A stretch of DNA of 64,000 nucleotides from Methylobacterium aerolatum (GTDB lineage Bacteria; Pseudomonadota; Alphaproteobacteria; Rhizobiales; Beijerinckiaceae). Positions 35,813 through 46,204 of this stretch are shown here, in pieces (positions within the stretch are counted from its first letter, which is position 1; each line of letters opens with the position of its first letter). The stretch is from contig NZ_BPQE01000015.1 of the NCBI RefSeq assembly GCF_022179085.1, positions 98,574 to 162,573 of the forward strand, in the 5' to 3' direction. A program made the position numbers and the translations under genes. The notes beneath the pieces were generated by a model. The model was given only the letters and a program-made list of their open reading frames with translations, made no database searches and had not been told where the DNA came from.

Positions 35813-35876
35813 CGAAGTCTAGGGAGGAAACGCCCAAGAAGGGCAACAAGGCCGCGACGCCGTCGCGTCCTTGCAA
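35783..35876 (-). ncRNA. Orphan small RNA with own promoter and terminator
   Basis: About 94 nucleotides. The 5' region holds the palindrome GTCCTTGCAAGGAC and a hairpin GCGAC/GTCGC; a second hairpin GCCC-TTCTT-GGGC follows; then a single-stranded stretch GTTTCCTCCCTAGACTTCG carrying the anti-Shine-Dalgarno-like CCTCCC; then the terminator. No start codon-bearing frame fits. The layout (hairpins, CCTCC loop, T-run for Hfq) is that of trans-acting sRNAs of alphaproteobacteria. It reminds me of the suhB/MmgR-type family, but that is a memory-based guess, not an alignment. Confidence 0.65.
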
Positions 35877-35881
35877 GGACT

Positions 35882-35910
35882 TAGCTAGATTGATGCGCTG
35901 CAGCAATCAA
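35882..35910 (-). promoter_or_regulatory. Promoter of the orphan sRNA
   Basis: On the minus strand TTGATT (complement of 35905-35910), a 17-base spacer, and TAGCTA (35887-35882) form a good sigma70-type promoter whose start point falls about 6-7 bases downstream, at the 5' end of the structured RNA. Confidence 0.6.
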
Positions 35911-35968
35911 GCGTGTCCGTGTCGCGCCACCCCTGCATGGAACGCATGGGGCGGCGGTGTCGAGGTCC

Positions 35969-37918
35969 TCACGGCGTCGCGACGGTCTCCGTCAGCCGGT
36001 CGATCGACAGCAGGTAGGCCACCAGGGCGCGCTGGTCGTCGTCGGAGAAGCCCGCCTCGCCGTCCACCCAATACGCGTGGCCGCGCCCCGTCACCCGCGC
36101 GGTGCGGGCCTTCTCGGAAGCCCCGTTGGCGGCCACCACCGCCTCGCGCAGGCGGCGGTCTAGGAGGGCGCGCAGGCTGTTGCCCGGATCGGGCGTGACG
36201 CCCCGGTCGAGGGTGCCGGGCACGCCGAGGTCGTTCGTGAGGTCCGGGCCGACCGCCACGCCGGAATCGTGGAGATACGGCGCGGTCCAGGCGAGGCCGA
36301 CGAGGTTCGGCACCTTGTAGCCGCCCTCGGTGCCGCCCTGTCCCCAGGCGAGGAGCACCTGCGGCAGCCGGTCGTCGGCGATCGGCAGCGGCACGAGCTT
36401 CGGGTCGGCGGGCAGGGGGAAGGGCGTGTCCGTCGCGAACATGGCGGGCGGCGAGAGCCGCGCCTCCATCTTCGCGCCCGCCTTCGCCCGGGTCGGCTCG
36501 GTGCCGATCTCGGCCACGGGGATGACCCTATGGTTCGTGAGCGCCGGGCCGGCATGGCAGGCGCCACACCCCGCCTTCTCGAACACGGCGCGGCCCCCTT
36601 GCGCGGCCGGGTCCGCCTTCGCCTCCGGCGGGCGCAGGAGGTTCTGGAAGGCGGACATGGCGTTGTTGGCGAAGTTGGCGGGTTCGCCGGGCACGGAGGC
36701 GAACAGGCCGTTGTCGGTCATGTAATTCGTCGCCGGGTAGGTGGGCAGGACGGCGTAGCTGTTGAGGCCGGGTGAGGCGGGCGTCGGGTCGGCGGCGCGC
36801 AGCACCTGCGACGGCCGGTGCGGGCCGGCCGGATCGTAGCGCAGCGCCCCCTCGGGCGCGCCGCGCAGGACGATGCCGAGGTAGGTTTCGGGATCGAGGC
36901 CGAAGAGCCAGGGCGCGGCGGCGGCGAGCTGGGTGGTGTCGGAATTCGCGGCGTGGACGTTGTTGTTGAGGGAGGAGAGCCCGGCGAAGGGGCCCAGCGT
37001 CTCCCGCCCGCTCCAGCTGTAGGGCTCGCCATAGGCCGAGAAGCTCGATGGGATCGAGGTCGGGTTCGTCACCCGGTCCGCGGAGGAATCGAAGCTGCCC
37101 GGCGGCCAACTCGCCACCTGCACCTTGGTCGCGGCCTCGACCGCGGCGGCATCCGGCAGGACGGGGCGGTTGCCCTCGGCCGGGGCGCCGCCGTCGGCCT
37201 GCGGCACGCTCGCATGGGCGAAGTAGGCGGACGAGTTCCTGGCGAGCGCCATCAGGAGCCCGGCATTGAGGTCCGCGTTCGGCGCACCCTCGACCACCTT
37301 GCCGCTCGCCGGGTCCACCGCCGCGTGACACAGCGCGCAGGTGATGCCCATCCGCAGGTGGCCGCGGTCGTAGAAGCTCCGGATGCCGATGATGAAGGCG
37401 CCGCCCTTGGGCACGTCGAGGCCGGTGGGCACCTCCTCGCCCCGGCGGTAGGTGCGCTCGCCGATGGTCACGTCGCGCGCCATGCGCACCTTGAGGTTGG
37501 TCGTGGCCTCGCCCTTCAGGGCGGCGACGGCGCGGACCACCTCGAAGGGGGTCAGACCACCGTCGAGCATCCCCATGACGTCGGTGAGGAACACCTCGTC
37601 CCCGAAGGTCTCGCGGTAGAAGGCCTCCCGCCCGCGCGCGATCACGGCGTCGTCGATGGCCACGGCCCCGGCCTGCGGCGACAGGGTGCGGCGGCCGTCC
37701 TCGGTCGCCCGCAGCCGATCCGCCTCGTCCCTCAGGATGCGCCGCCCGAGGACGTCGAAGACGGTGGTCATCGGCGAGCGGCCGGGGTTGGCGAGGTCTT
37801 CGACCGCCGGCATCGGCGCGTAGCTGAACCGGCCGAGGAGCGCCGTCGCGCCCAATCCGACGGCGGCGACGCCCGCGAGCGCGACCACGATACGACCTCG
37901 ACCCACGCGACACCCCAT
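35969..37918 (-). CDS. Di-haem c-type cytochrome (peroxidase/MauG-like family)
   Basis: 649 residues with an N-terminal signal anchor (VVALAGVAAVGLGATALLG, ~10-30). Two c-haem sites are seen: CALCH at about residue 196 and CGACH at about 447. The long region between them holds PTSIPSSFSAYGEPYSWSGR and SLNNNVHAANSD. The C-terminal half (VPNLVGLAWTAPYLHDSGVA) resembles di-haem peroxidases of the CcpA/MauG superfamily. It works in the periplasm as an electron-transfer oxidase or peroxidase. The substrate is unknown. The start was set at the ATG of MGCRVGRGRIV; a TTG ten codons earlier is possible. Confidence 0.85.
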   Translation of the reverse strand: MGCRVGRGRIVVALAGVAAVGLGATALLGRFSYAPMPAVEDLANPGRSPMTTVFDVLGRRILRDEADRLRATEDGRRTLSPQAGAVAIDDAVIARGREAFYRETFGDEVFLTDVMGMLDGGLTPFEVVRAVAALKGEATTNLKVRMARDVTIGERTYRRGEEVPTGLDVPKGGAFIIGIRSFYDRGHLRMGITCALCHAAVDPASGKVVEGAPNADLNAGLLMALARNSSAYFAHASVPQADGGAPAEGNRPVLPDAAAVEAATKVQVASWPPGSFDSSADRVTNPTSIPSSFSAYGEPYSWSGRETLGPFAGLSSLNNNVHAANSDTTQLAAAAPWLFGLDPETYLGIVLRGAPEGALRYDPAGPHRPSQVLRAADPTPASPGLNSYAVLPTYPATNYMTDNGLFASVPGEPANFANNAMSAFQNLLRPPEAKADPAAQGGRAVFEKAGCGACHAGPALTNHRVIPVAEIGTEPTRAKAGAKMEARLSPPAMFATDTPFPLPADPKLVPLPIADDRLPQVLLAWGQGGTEGGYKVPNLVGLAWTAPYLHDSGVAVGPDLTNDLGVPGTLDRGVTPDPGNSLRALLDRRLREAVVAANGASEKARTARVTGRGHAYWVDGEAGFSDDDQRALVAYLLSIDRLTETVATP

Positions 37919-38057
37919 CCTCCGGCCAAGCAGGCCGCCGCCCCTCAAACAGCCGAGGCCGGGGGAAGTTCGCCGATCCCGGCCACGGATGGGTGCGACC
38001 GATGGGAAGGCGCGTTAGATAGGGGGCATTCTCACCCCATTGCCGAGTACCGAGCCG

Positions 38058-38702
38058 ATGCCAGGAACGCCCCGCGCCGGAATCATCCCGGTCACGCCCT
38101 TCCAGCAGAACTGCACCCTGATCTGGGACGACGCGACCAAGGTCGGCGCCGTGGTCGATCCCGGCGGGGACCTCGACCGGATCCAGGCGGCGATCGCGGA
38201 GCAGGGCGTGACCGTCGAGAAGATCCTCCTCACCCACGGGCACGTGGATCATGCGGCGGGCGCCGACGAACTGCGCGAGCGCCTGGGCGTGCCGATCGAG
38301 GGACCGCACCTCGCGGACAAGTTCCTGCTGGATTCCCTTCCCCAGACCGCCGCGCAATACGGCCTGGAGGCCGCCCGCCCCGTGACGCCGGACCGCTGGC
38401 TCGAGGAGGGCGACGCGGTGCAGGTCGGTGCCCTGTCCTTCGACATCCTGCACTGCCCCGGCCACTCTCCGGGTAGCGTGGTGTTCATGAGCCGCGACGC
38501 GCGCTTCGCCCTGGTGGGCGACGTGGTGTTCAAGGGCTCCATCGGCCGCACGGACCTGCCGGGCGGCAACCACGATCAATTGATCCGCGCCATCAAGGAC
38601 AAGGTGCTGCCCCTTGGCGACGACGTCGCCTTCATCCCCGGCCACGGCCCGACGAGCACGCTCGGGGAAGAGCGCGTCTCCAACCCCTTCCTGCAGGGCT
38701 GA
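38058..38702 (+). CDS. Metallo-beta-lactamase-fold hydrolase (GloB/YcbL-like)
   Basis: 214 residues. The zinc motif THGHVDHAAG (THxHxDH, about residues 60-69), a His in CPGHSPGSVVF, Asp in LVGDVVFKGSIGRTDLPGG and a final His in IPGHGPTSTLG give a full binuclear site. Length and motifs match small glyoxalase II-like proteins such as YcbL, which hydrolyse thioesters such as S-lactoylglutathione. The gene is four bases from the next, aldo/keto reductase, so the two are probably one operon for aldehyde detoxification (inference). Confidence 0.9.
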   Translation: MPGTPRAGIIPVTPFQQNCTLIWDDATKVGAVVDPGGDLDRIQAAIAEQGVTVEKILLTHGHVDHAAGADELRERLGVPIEGPHLADKFLLDSLPQTAAQYGLEAARPVTPDRWLEEGDAVQVGALSFDILHCPGHSPGSVVFMSRDARFALVGDVVFKGSIGRTDLPGGNHDQLIRAIKDKVLPLGDDVAFIPGHGPTSTLGEERVSNPFLQG

Positions 38703-38706
38703 TCCG

Positions 38707-39672
38707 ATGGACAAGCGCCGCATCGGCCGCTCACCCCTCTCCGTCGCGCCCTTCTGCCTCGGCGGCAACGTCTTCGGCTGGACGGCGGACGAGGCCACCT
38801 CCTTCGCCATCCTCGACCGGTTCGTGGAGCAGGGCTTCGACTTCATCGACACGGCGGACGTCTATTCCCGCTGGGCACCGGGCCACCGGGGCGGCGAGTC
38901 CGAGGCGGTGATCGGCCGCTGGCTCGCCGCCCGGCCGGGCGCGCGCGAGCGCATCGTGCTCGCCACCAAGGTCGGCATGGACATGGGCGAGGCGGGCCAG
39001 GGTCTCTCGGCCGCCCATATCGAGAAGTCCTGCGAGGCCTCGCTCCGGCGGCTCCGGACGGACCGGATCGACCTCTACCAGTCGCATCTCGACGATGCGT
39101 CCGTGCCGTTGGAGGAAACGCTGTCCGCCTATGACCGGCTGGTGAAGGCCGGGAAGGTCCGGGTGGTCGGCGCCTCCAACTTCGAGGCCGGGCGGCTGAA
39201 GGAGGCGCTGGGCGTCTCGGCGGCGAAGAGCCTGCCGCGCTACGAGTGCCTGCAGCCGGAATACAGCCTCGCCGCGCGGGGCTACGAGGCGGAGCTGGAG
39301 CCCCTGTGCCGCGCGGAGGAGATCGGCGTCATCGGCTATTTCTCCCTGGCGGCGGGCTTCCTCACGGGCAAGTACCGCGAGGCCGGATCGGCGGCGGGCC
39401 GGGCCCGGGAGAACCGCGTGGCGCCCTACCTGAATCCGCGCGGCTTCGCCCTCCTCGACGTCCTCGACGCCGTGGCGCAGGAGCAGGGGGCGAGCCCCGC
39501 GCAGGTGGCGCTCGCCTGGATCATCGCCCGCCCCGGCATCACCGCGCCCATCGCCAGCGCGACCTCCGTGGCGCAACTGGACGAATTGCTCGGCGCCGCG
39601 CGGCTGACCCTGTCACCGGACTCCGTGGCGCGGCTCGACGCGGCAAGCGCGGGCGGGATCGCGGCGGGCTGA
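38707..39672 (+). CDS. Aldo/keto reductase
   Basis: 321 residues, TIM-barrel NADPH-dependent reductase. Signatures: FDFIDTADVYSRW with catalytic Asp and Tyr, IVLATKVGM with the Lys, DLYQSHLDD in place of the usual Q-x-H catalytic His site, and VVGASNFEAGRL. It reduces aldehydes or ketones in the cytosol; the substrate is unknown. Placed after the GloB-like hydrolase (ATG four bases past its stop). Confidence 0.92.
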   Translation: MDKRRIGRSPLSVAPFCLGGNVFGWTADEATSFAILDRFVEQGFDFIDTADVYSRWAPGHRGGESEAVIGRWLAARPGARERIVLATKVGMDMGEAGQGLSAAHIEKSCEASLRRLRTDRIDLYQSHLDDASVPLEETLSAYDRLVKAGKVRVVGASNFEAGRLKEALGVSAAKSLPRYECLQPEYSLAARGYEAELEPLCRAEEIGVIGYFSLAAGFLTGKYREAGSAAGRARENRVAPYLNPRGFALLDVLDAVAQEQGASPAQVALAWIIARPGITAPIASATSVAQLDELLGAARLTLSPDSVARLDAASAGGIAAG

Positions 39673-42435
<2,763 letters not shown>

Positions 42436-42451
42436 CCGGTGCCGGTCTTTT

Positions 42452-42555
42452 CCCTCCCCCTTGCGGGGAGGGGCAGGGGTGGGGGTGGTGCAGGAGGCAC
42501 CTCGCGCCCTATCCGGCGCCACCCCCACCTCCACCTCCTCCCCGCAAGGGGGAGG
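42452..42555. repeat. Palindromic repeat, CCTCCCCCTTGCGGGGAGG type
   Basis: CCCTCCCCCTTGCGGGGAGG...GGGGTGGGGGTGG and CCACCCCCACC...CCTCCTCCCCGCAAGGGGGA are long inverted arms around a ~30-base centre. A third repeat family in this window. It directly follows gyrB and overlaps the end of the convergent transporter gene, whose last ~16 codons are made of it. Confidence 0.75.
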
Positions 42556-43861
42556 AGAGCGCGTCGTGTTCCCGCCGCCGCTCCTGCGCCCGCCCCAGCC
42601 ACAGGCTGTTGACGAGCCACGCGACCGAGAGTGGCACCGCCACAATGGACACGCTCGCCGTGCCGAGGCCGAGCGCGCCGATGCCGGTGAAGGACCACGC
42701 CCCCGCTTGGTCGCCGAGGCGGTAGACCACCGTGTCGATGAAGCTCTTCGCCTTGTACCGGTCCTCCCGGGGCACCACCGTGAACAGCACCTCGCGGATC
42801 GGCCGGGCGATGGCGAAGTTGCCCGCCCGGCGCAGCACCTGGAACGCCACGATCACGCCGATCGTCGGTGCGAAGGCCAATGCGGCGAAGCCGAGGATGC
42901 TGAAGGCCGGCAGGATCGCCAGCGTCGCCCCGACCCCGATCCGCGCGACGATCCGCCCGGTCAGGAAGAGCTGGATGCCGAGCGTCAGCACGTTCACCGC
43001 GAGATCCACGCTGGCGAAGAAGGCCGTCTGCGAGGCGCGGTCGGGGAAGCTGCGCTTCGCGATGCCCGCCTGCTCGAAATAGAGAAAGGTCGAGGTGATC
43101 GAGAATAGGAGCAGGAACAGGGAGATGTTGAGGAGGTAGGGCGAGGCCAGCGTCCGGGTGATGCCGGACCAGATGCTGCCGCCGATGGCGGAATCCCTCG
43201 CCTCGCCCTCCACGCCGGAGCCCGGCACCTCGTGGAGTTGCCGCGCAAGACGGGCGAGTCCGCGCATGGAGAACACCGCCGCCTCGAGGAGCACGACGGC
43301 GCAGAGCATCAACCCCCAGGTCGGAACGTTCTTGGCGAGCCCCGCCGTGGTGGCCGACCCCGCGATGGCGCCGAGCGTCGCCCCGGCCGCGATGAAGCCG
43401 AACAGGCGCCGGCCCTGCTCGTTGGTGAACACATCCACGATGGTCGCCCAGAAGATCGAGACGACGAACAGGTTGAAGATCGACAGCCAGATGAAGAATA
43501 CCCGGCCGATCCACACGTCCCAGTCCGGCGGCGCGAGGTACAGCGCGGTGGCGAAGCCGAGGATGTTGAGGGCGAAGAAGCGATAGGTCAGCGGCACGAA
43601 CCGGGCGCGCGGCATCCGCTTCACCAGCCACGCGAAGGGGATGTTGAGGGTCAGCATCCCGACGAGGGTCGCCGTGAACAGCCAGGGCAGGTTCTCGATC
43701 CCGCCCGCGATGCCCATCTGGTCGCGGATCGGCCGCAGGACGTAGTAGGCCGCGAGGATCGAGAAGATGTAGGCCCAGGACCATGCCAGCGCCGGGCCCT
43801 CACCCGGCCGGATGTCGATCAGCCGGGCGAGGGTGCCCCGGGCGGGGGTGGCGTCGGTCAT
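42509..43861 (-). CDS. ATP/ADP-antiporter-like MFS transporter
   Basis: 450 residues with about 11-12 membrane helices. Conserved parts include YYVLRPIRDQMGIAGG, FFIWLSIFNLFVVSIFWATI and EDRYKAKSFIDTVVYRLGDQ, the wording of the NTP/NDP exchange (TlcC) group and related MFS proteins of free-living proteobacteria, whose substrates are unsettled. It sits in the inner membrane. The start is the ATG of MTDATPARG. The last residues (DALSSPLRGGGGGGGGAG) are encoded inside a palindromic repeat, so the natural end was probably extended by repeat insertion. Confidence 0.8.
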   Translation of the reverse strand: MTDATPARGTLARLIDIRPGEGPALAWSWAYIFSILAAYYVLRPIRDQMGIAGGIENLPWLFTATLVGMLTLNIPFAWLVKRMPRARFVPLTYRFFALNILGFATALYLAPPDWDVWIGRVFFIWLSIFNLFVVSIFWATIVDVFTNEQGRRLFGFIAAGATLGAIAGSATTAGLAKNVPTWGLMLCAVVLLEAAVFSMRGLARLARQLHEVPGSGVEGEARDSAIGGSIWSGITRTLASPYLLNISLFLLLFSITSTFLYFEQAGIAKRSFPDRASQTAFFASVDLAVNVLTLGIQLFLTGRIVARIGVGATLAILPAFSILGFAALAFAPTIGVIVAFQVLRRAGNFAIARPIREVLFTVVPREDRYKAKSFIDTVVYRLGDQAGAWSFTGIGALGLGTASVSIVAVPLSVAWLVNSLWLGRAQERRREHDALSSPLRGGGGGGGGAG

Positions 43862-43910
43862 GGGGAGGGTTCGTTTCCGGCTCTTCTCAAGGGGCCTCCA
43901 CAACCACTCC

Positions 43911-44002
43911 GTCATCGCGAGCCTCGCGAAGCGATCCAGGGCGGCGGGATGTCTCAGGCACGGCGTGCCCCTGGATTGCTTCGCTTCGCTCGCAAAGACG
44001 GC
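43911..44002. repeat. Palindromic intergenic repeat, copy 6 (CCCTGGATTGCTTCGC family)
   Basis: Left arm GTCATCGCGAGCCTCGCGAA + GCGATCCAGGG, right arm CCCTGGATTGC + TTCGCTTCGCTCGCAAAGAC; the right arm is canonical and the left is diverged. It lies between two genes on the minus strand. Confidence 0.8.
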
Positions 44003-44026
44003 ACGGGTGAAGGGGGCGAGGCGCCC

Positions 44027-44767
44027 TTACTTCGCCAACCCGAGCTTCTCCTTCAGCTCCGGCGCCGTCACGTCGTGCCCGAAGCCCGGCGTGCCCATGG
44101 CGAACTTGTCGGCATCCTTGAGGGAGCCGACCACCACCGGATCGAACCCGGCATCGCGCACCAATCCTTCGGCCACCTTCAGCGCCTGGGGATCGTCGCC
44201 GGCGATGGGAATGCCCATGCGCCCGCCCGCCCGGTCTTGGCCGCCGTTGGCGCCGGCCTTCGCGAAGATCTTGTAGTTCGCCGCGTTGAAGGCCCGCACC
44301 AGCTTGGCGCCGGGGAAATACTTCGCGGAGGTCAGGCCGATGCCGTCCTTCTGCGCCTCGGCGAAGAGCGCGCCGTCGCGGCGCTCGGTGGCGTTGCCGG
44401 CATCGAGCACGACCTTGCCCTTGAGGAGCGGGCCGATCTCCTTCGACAGGTCGGGATACGCCTTGTAGGGCACGGCCAGGAACACCGCGTCGGCGAATTG
44501 GATCGCCTGCTCCGGCGTGCCGGCCTTCGCCTTGGGGCCGAGCTCATCGACGAGGGGCTTCAGGTTCTCCGGGTGGCGCGAGGCGAACATCACCTCGTGC
44601 CCGTCCTTCACCCACAGACCGCCGATCGTGCCGCCGATGTTGCCGCCGCCGATCACGCCGATCCTGATCTTGCCCGCCCCGTCCTGGGCGAGGGCGGGGA
44701 GCGCCGTGAGCGTGAGGGCGGCCCCGAGGGCGAGGGCGGCGCGGCGGGAGAGGGTGTCAGAGCGCAT
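44027..44767 (-). CDS. Exported NAD(P)-binding oxidoreductase (F420-reductase-like)
   Basis: 246 residues. A Tat-like signal peptide (LSRRAALALGAALTLTALPA, residues ~6-25) is followed by a Rossmann domain KIRIGVIGGGNIGGTIGGLW with HEVMFASRHPE and LDAGNAT, the pattern of NADPH-dependent F420 reductase / NADP oxidoreductase proteins. Export of a folded nucleotide-binding enzyme through Tat is possible. Its start overlaps the stop of the upstream aldo/keto reductase by 11 bases, so the two are translationally coupled. The substrate is unknown. Confidence 0.82.
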   Translation of the reverse strand: MRSDTLSRRAALALGAALTLTALPALAQDGAGKIRIGVIGGGNIGGTIGGLWVKDGHEVMFASRHPENLKPLVDELGPKAKAGTPEQAIQFADAVFLAVPYKAYPDLSKEIGPLLKGKVVLDAGNATERRDGALFAEAQKDGIGLTSAKYFPGAKLVRAFNAANYKIFAKAGANGGQDRAGGRMGIPIAGDDPQALKVAEGLVRDAGFDPVVVGSLKDADKFAMGTPGFGHDVTAPELKEKLGLAK

Positions 44768-45677
44768 CGATGAAGGCCTCCATCTGCTTGCGCTGCCCGG
44801 CATCGGGCAGCGGGTCGTGGGCGGCGCCGAGATTGTCTTCGACGTAAGCAACCTTGGCCATGCCGGGGATCGGGCAGGTCACCGCCGGGTGGCCGAGGAC
44901 GTATTTCAGGAAGAATTGCGGCCAGCTCGCGCAGCCGATCTCCTTCGCCACGGGGGGCAGCTCCTTGCTCTGCACCGCCTTGAACAGCCGGTCGCGGCCG
45001 AAGGGCACGTTCACCATCACGGCGATGCCCTTCTCGGCGGCGAGCGGCAGGATGCGCTCCGCCGCCGCCCGGTTGTCGATGGCGTAGTTCACCTGGATGA
45101 AGTCGAGGGGCTCGCTGCTCATCACCGGCTCCAGCCCCTCGAACTGGTTGTCGCGCCAGATCGTGACGCCGACATAGCGGATCTTCTTCTCGCCCTTCAG
45201 GTCCCGCAGAACGGCGAGGTTGTTGGCCGTGTCGATGAGGTTGTGGACCGCCACGAGGTCGATCCTGTCCGTCCGCATCCGCGCGAGGGAGCGCGCGAAC
45301 TCGGCCTTCGTCTCCTCCCGGCCGCGCGTGTCGACCTTGGTGGCGAGGAACACCTTGTTGCGCAGGTCGCCCTCTGAGAGGATCAGGCCGAGCACGTCCT
45401 CGGCCGTGCCGTAGCTCGGTGCCGTATCGATCACCGAGCCGCCGAGCCGCAGGAAGGTCTCCACCGCCTCCCTAAGGGGCTTCACGGCCTCCGGCGTCGG
45501 CTCGACCTCGTAGCGGCGCGACGTGCCGATGCCGAGGGCGGGTAGCGTCTCGCCGGTGGAGGGGATCGGCCGGCGGATGAGCGCCGTGTCGGCGCGGGCC
45601 GCGCGGGGGGCGAGCGGTGAGAGCGCGACCGGGGCGAGGGCGGCGGTCGCCAGGAGGGCACGTCGGGATACCGGCAT
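44757..45677 (-). CDS. Tat-exported aldo/keto reductase
   Basis: 306 residues. A twin-arginine signal (MPVSRRALLATAALAPVALS, cleavage near AARA, ~29) precedes a TIM-barrel reductase: GGSVIDTAPSYGTAEDVLGL (catalytic Asp and Tyr), NKVFLATKVDT (Lys), DLVAVHNL (His) and IRYVGVTIWRDNQFEG. Most members of the family are cytosolic, so export is odd; glucose-fructose oxidoreductase is a known Tat precedent with tightly bound cofactor. Coupled to the exported NAD(P)-binding enzyme downstream. Confidence 0.85.
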   Translation of the reverse strand: MPVSRRALLATAALAPVALSPLAPRAARADTALIRRPIPSTGETLPALGIGTSRRYEVEPTPEAVKPLREAVETFLRLGGSVIDTAPSYGTAEDVLGLILSEGDLRNKVFLATKVDTRGREETKAEFARSLARMRTDRIDLVAVHNLIDTANNLAVLRDLKGEKKIRYVGVTIWRDNQFEGLEPVMSSEPLDFIQVNYAIDNRAAAERILPLAAEKGIAVMVNVPFGRDRLFKAVQSKELPPVAKEIGCASWPQFFLKYVLGHPAVTCPIPGMAKVAYVEDNLGAAHDPLPDAGQRKQMEAFIDAL

Positions 45678-45711
45678 CGGGCTTCAGGTCTCCAGGCGGG
45701 GGCGGGGTCGC

Positions 45712-46065
45712 TCAGTCTTCCTCGGGCGGGTCCTCGAACTCCGCGCCCTCCGTGTCGGGGGCGATGCGGAAGCGGTACTCGTCGATGGCGAGGAACGCCC
45801 GATGGGCGGCCTGCACGTCGATCCCGTCGCGGACCACGAGGGTCTGGAAGTCGATGAACAGACGTGCGATCCGCGCCTCCTCGGACAGGCTGGCAAGGGC
45901 CGACGAACTCGCCCCCGCCCGCATGGCGTAACGTTTGGCGGTCGCGGCCTCGGCGAGCGGCAGAACCACGACCTGCCCGGCGGTGTCCGGCCGCAATTCG
46001 GCCCAACGGGCCGGCGTCCAGGCGATAATGGCCTCGAGTTGCTTCATTGTGTCGGATGTCCGCAT
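45712..46065 (-). CDS. Small hypothetical protein
   Basis: 117 residues, MRTSDTMKQLEAIIAWTPAR onward, mixed helical, with an acidic C-terminus (FEDPPEED). No signal peptide or known motif. The ATG with AAGGCGG upstream is preferred to a second ATG six codons later. It lies 34 bases upstream of the aldo/keto reductase on the same strand and could be the first gene of that operon. Confidence 0.6.
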   Translation of the reverse strand: MRTSDTMKQLEAIIAWTPARWAELRPDTAGQVVVLPLAEAATAKRYAMRAGASSSALASLSEEARIARLFIDFQTLVVRDGIDVQAAHRAFLAIDEYRFRIAPDTEGAEFEDPPEED

Positions 46066-46204
46066 TGCCGCCGCCTTGGGGGGCTGACGGGCGTGCCTTC
46101 CTGTCGCGGAGGACAGATAGGGGAACCCCGGCGGCGGGGCCATGCCGTTGTGGCGCCACGCCATCCGTGATGTCCTGCGCCACCGGACACGGGACGGGGG
46201 GACG

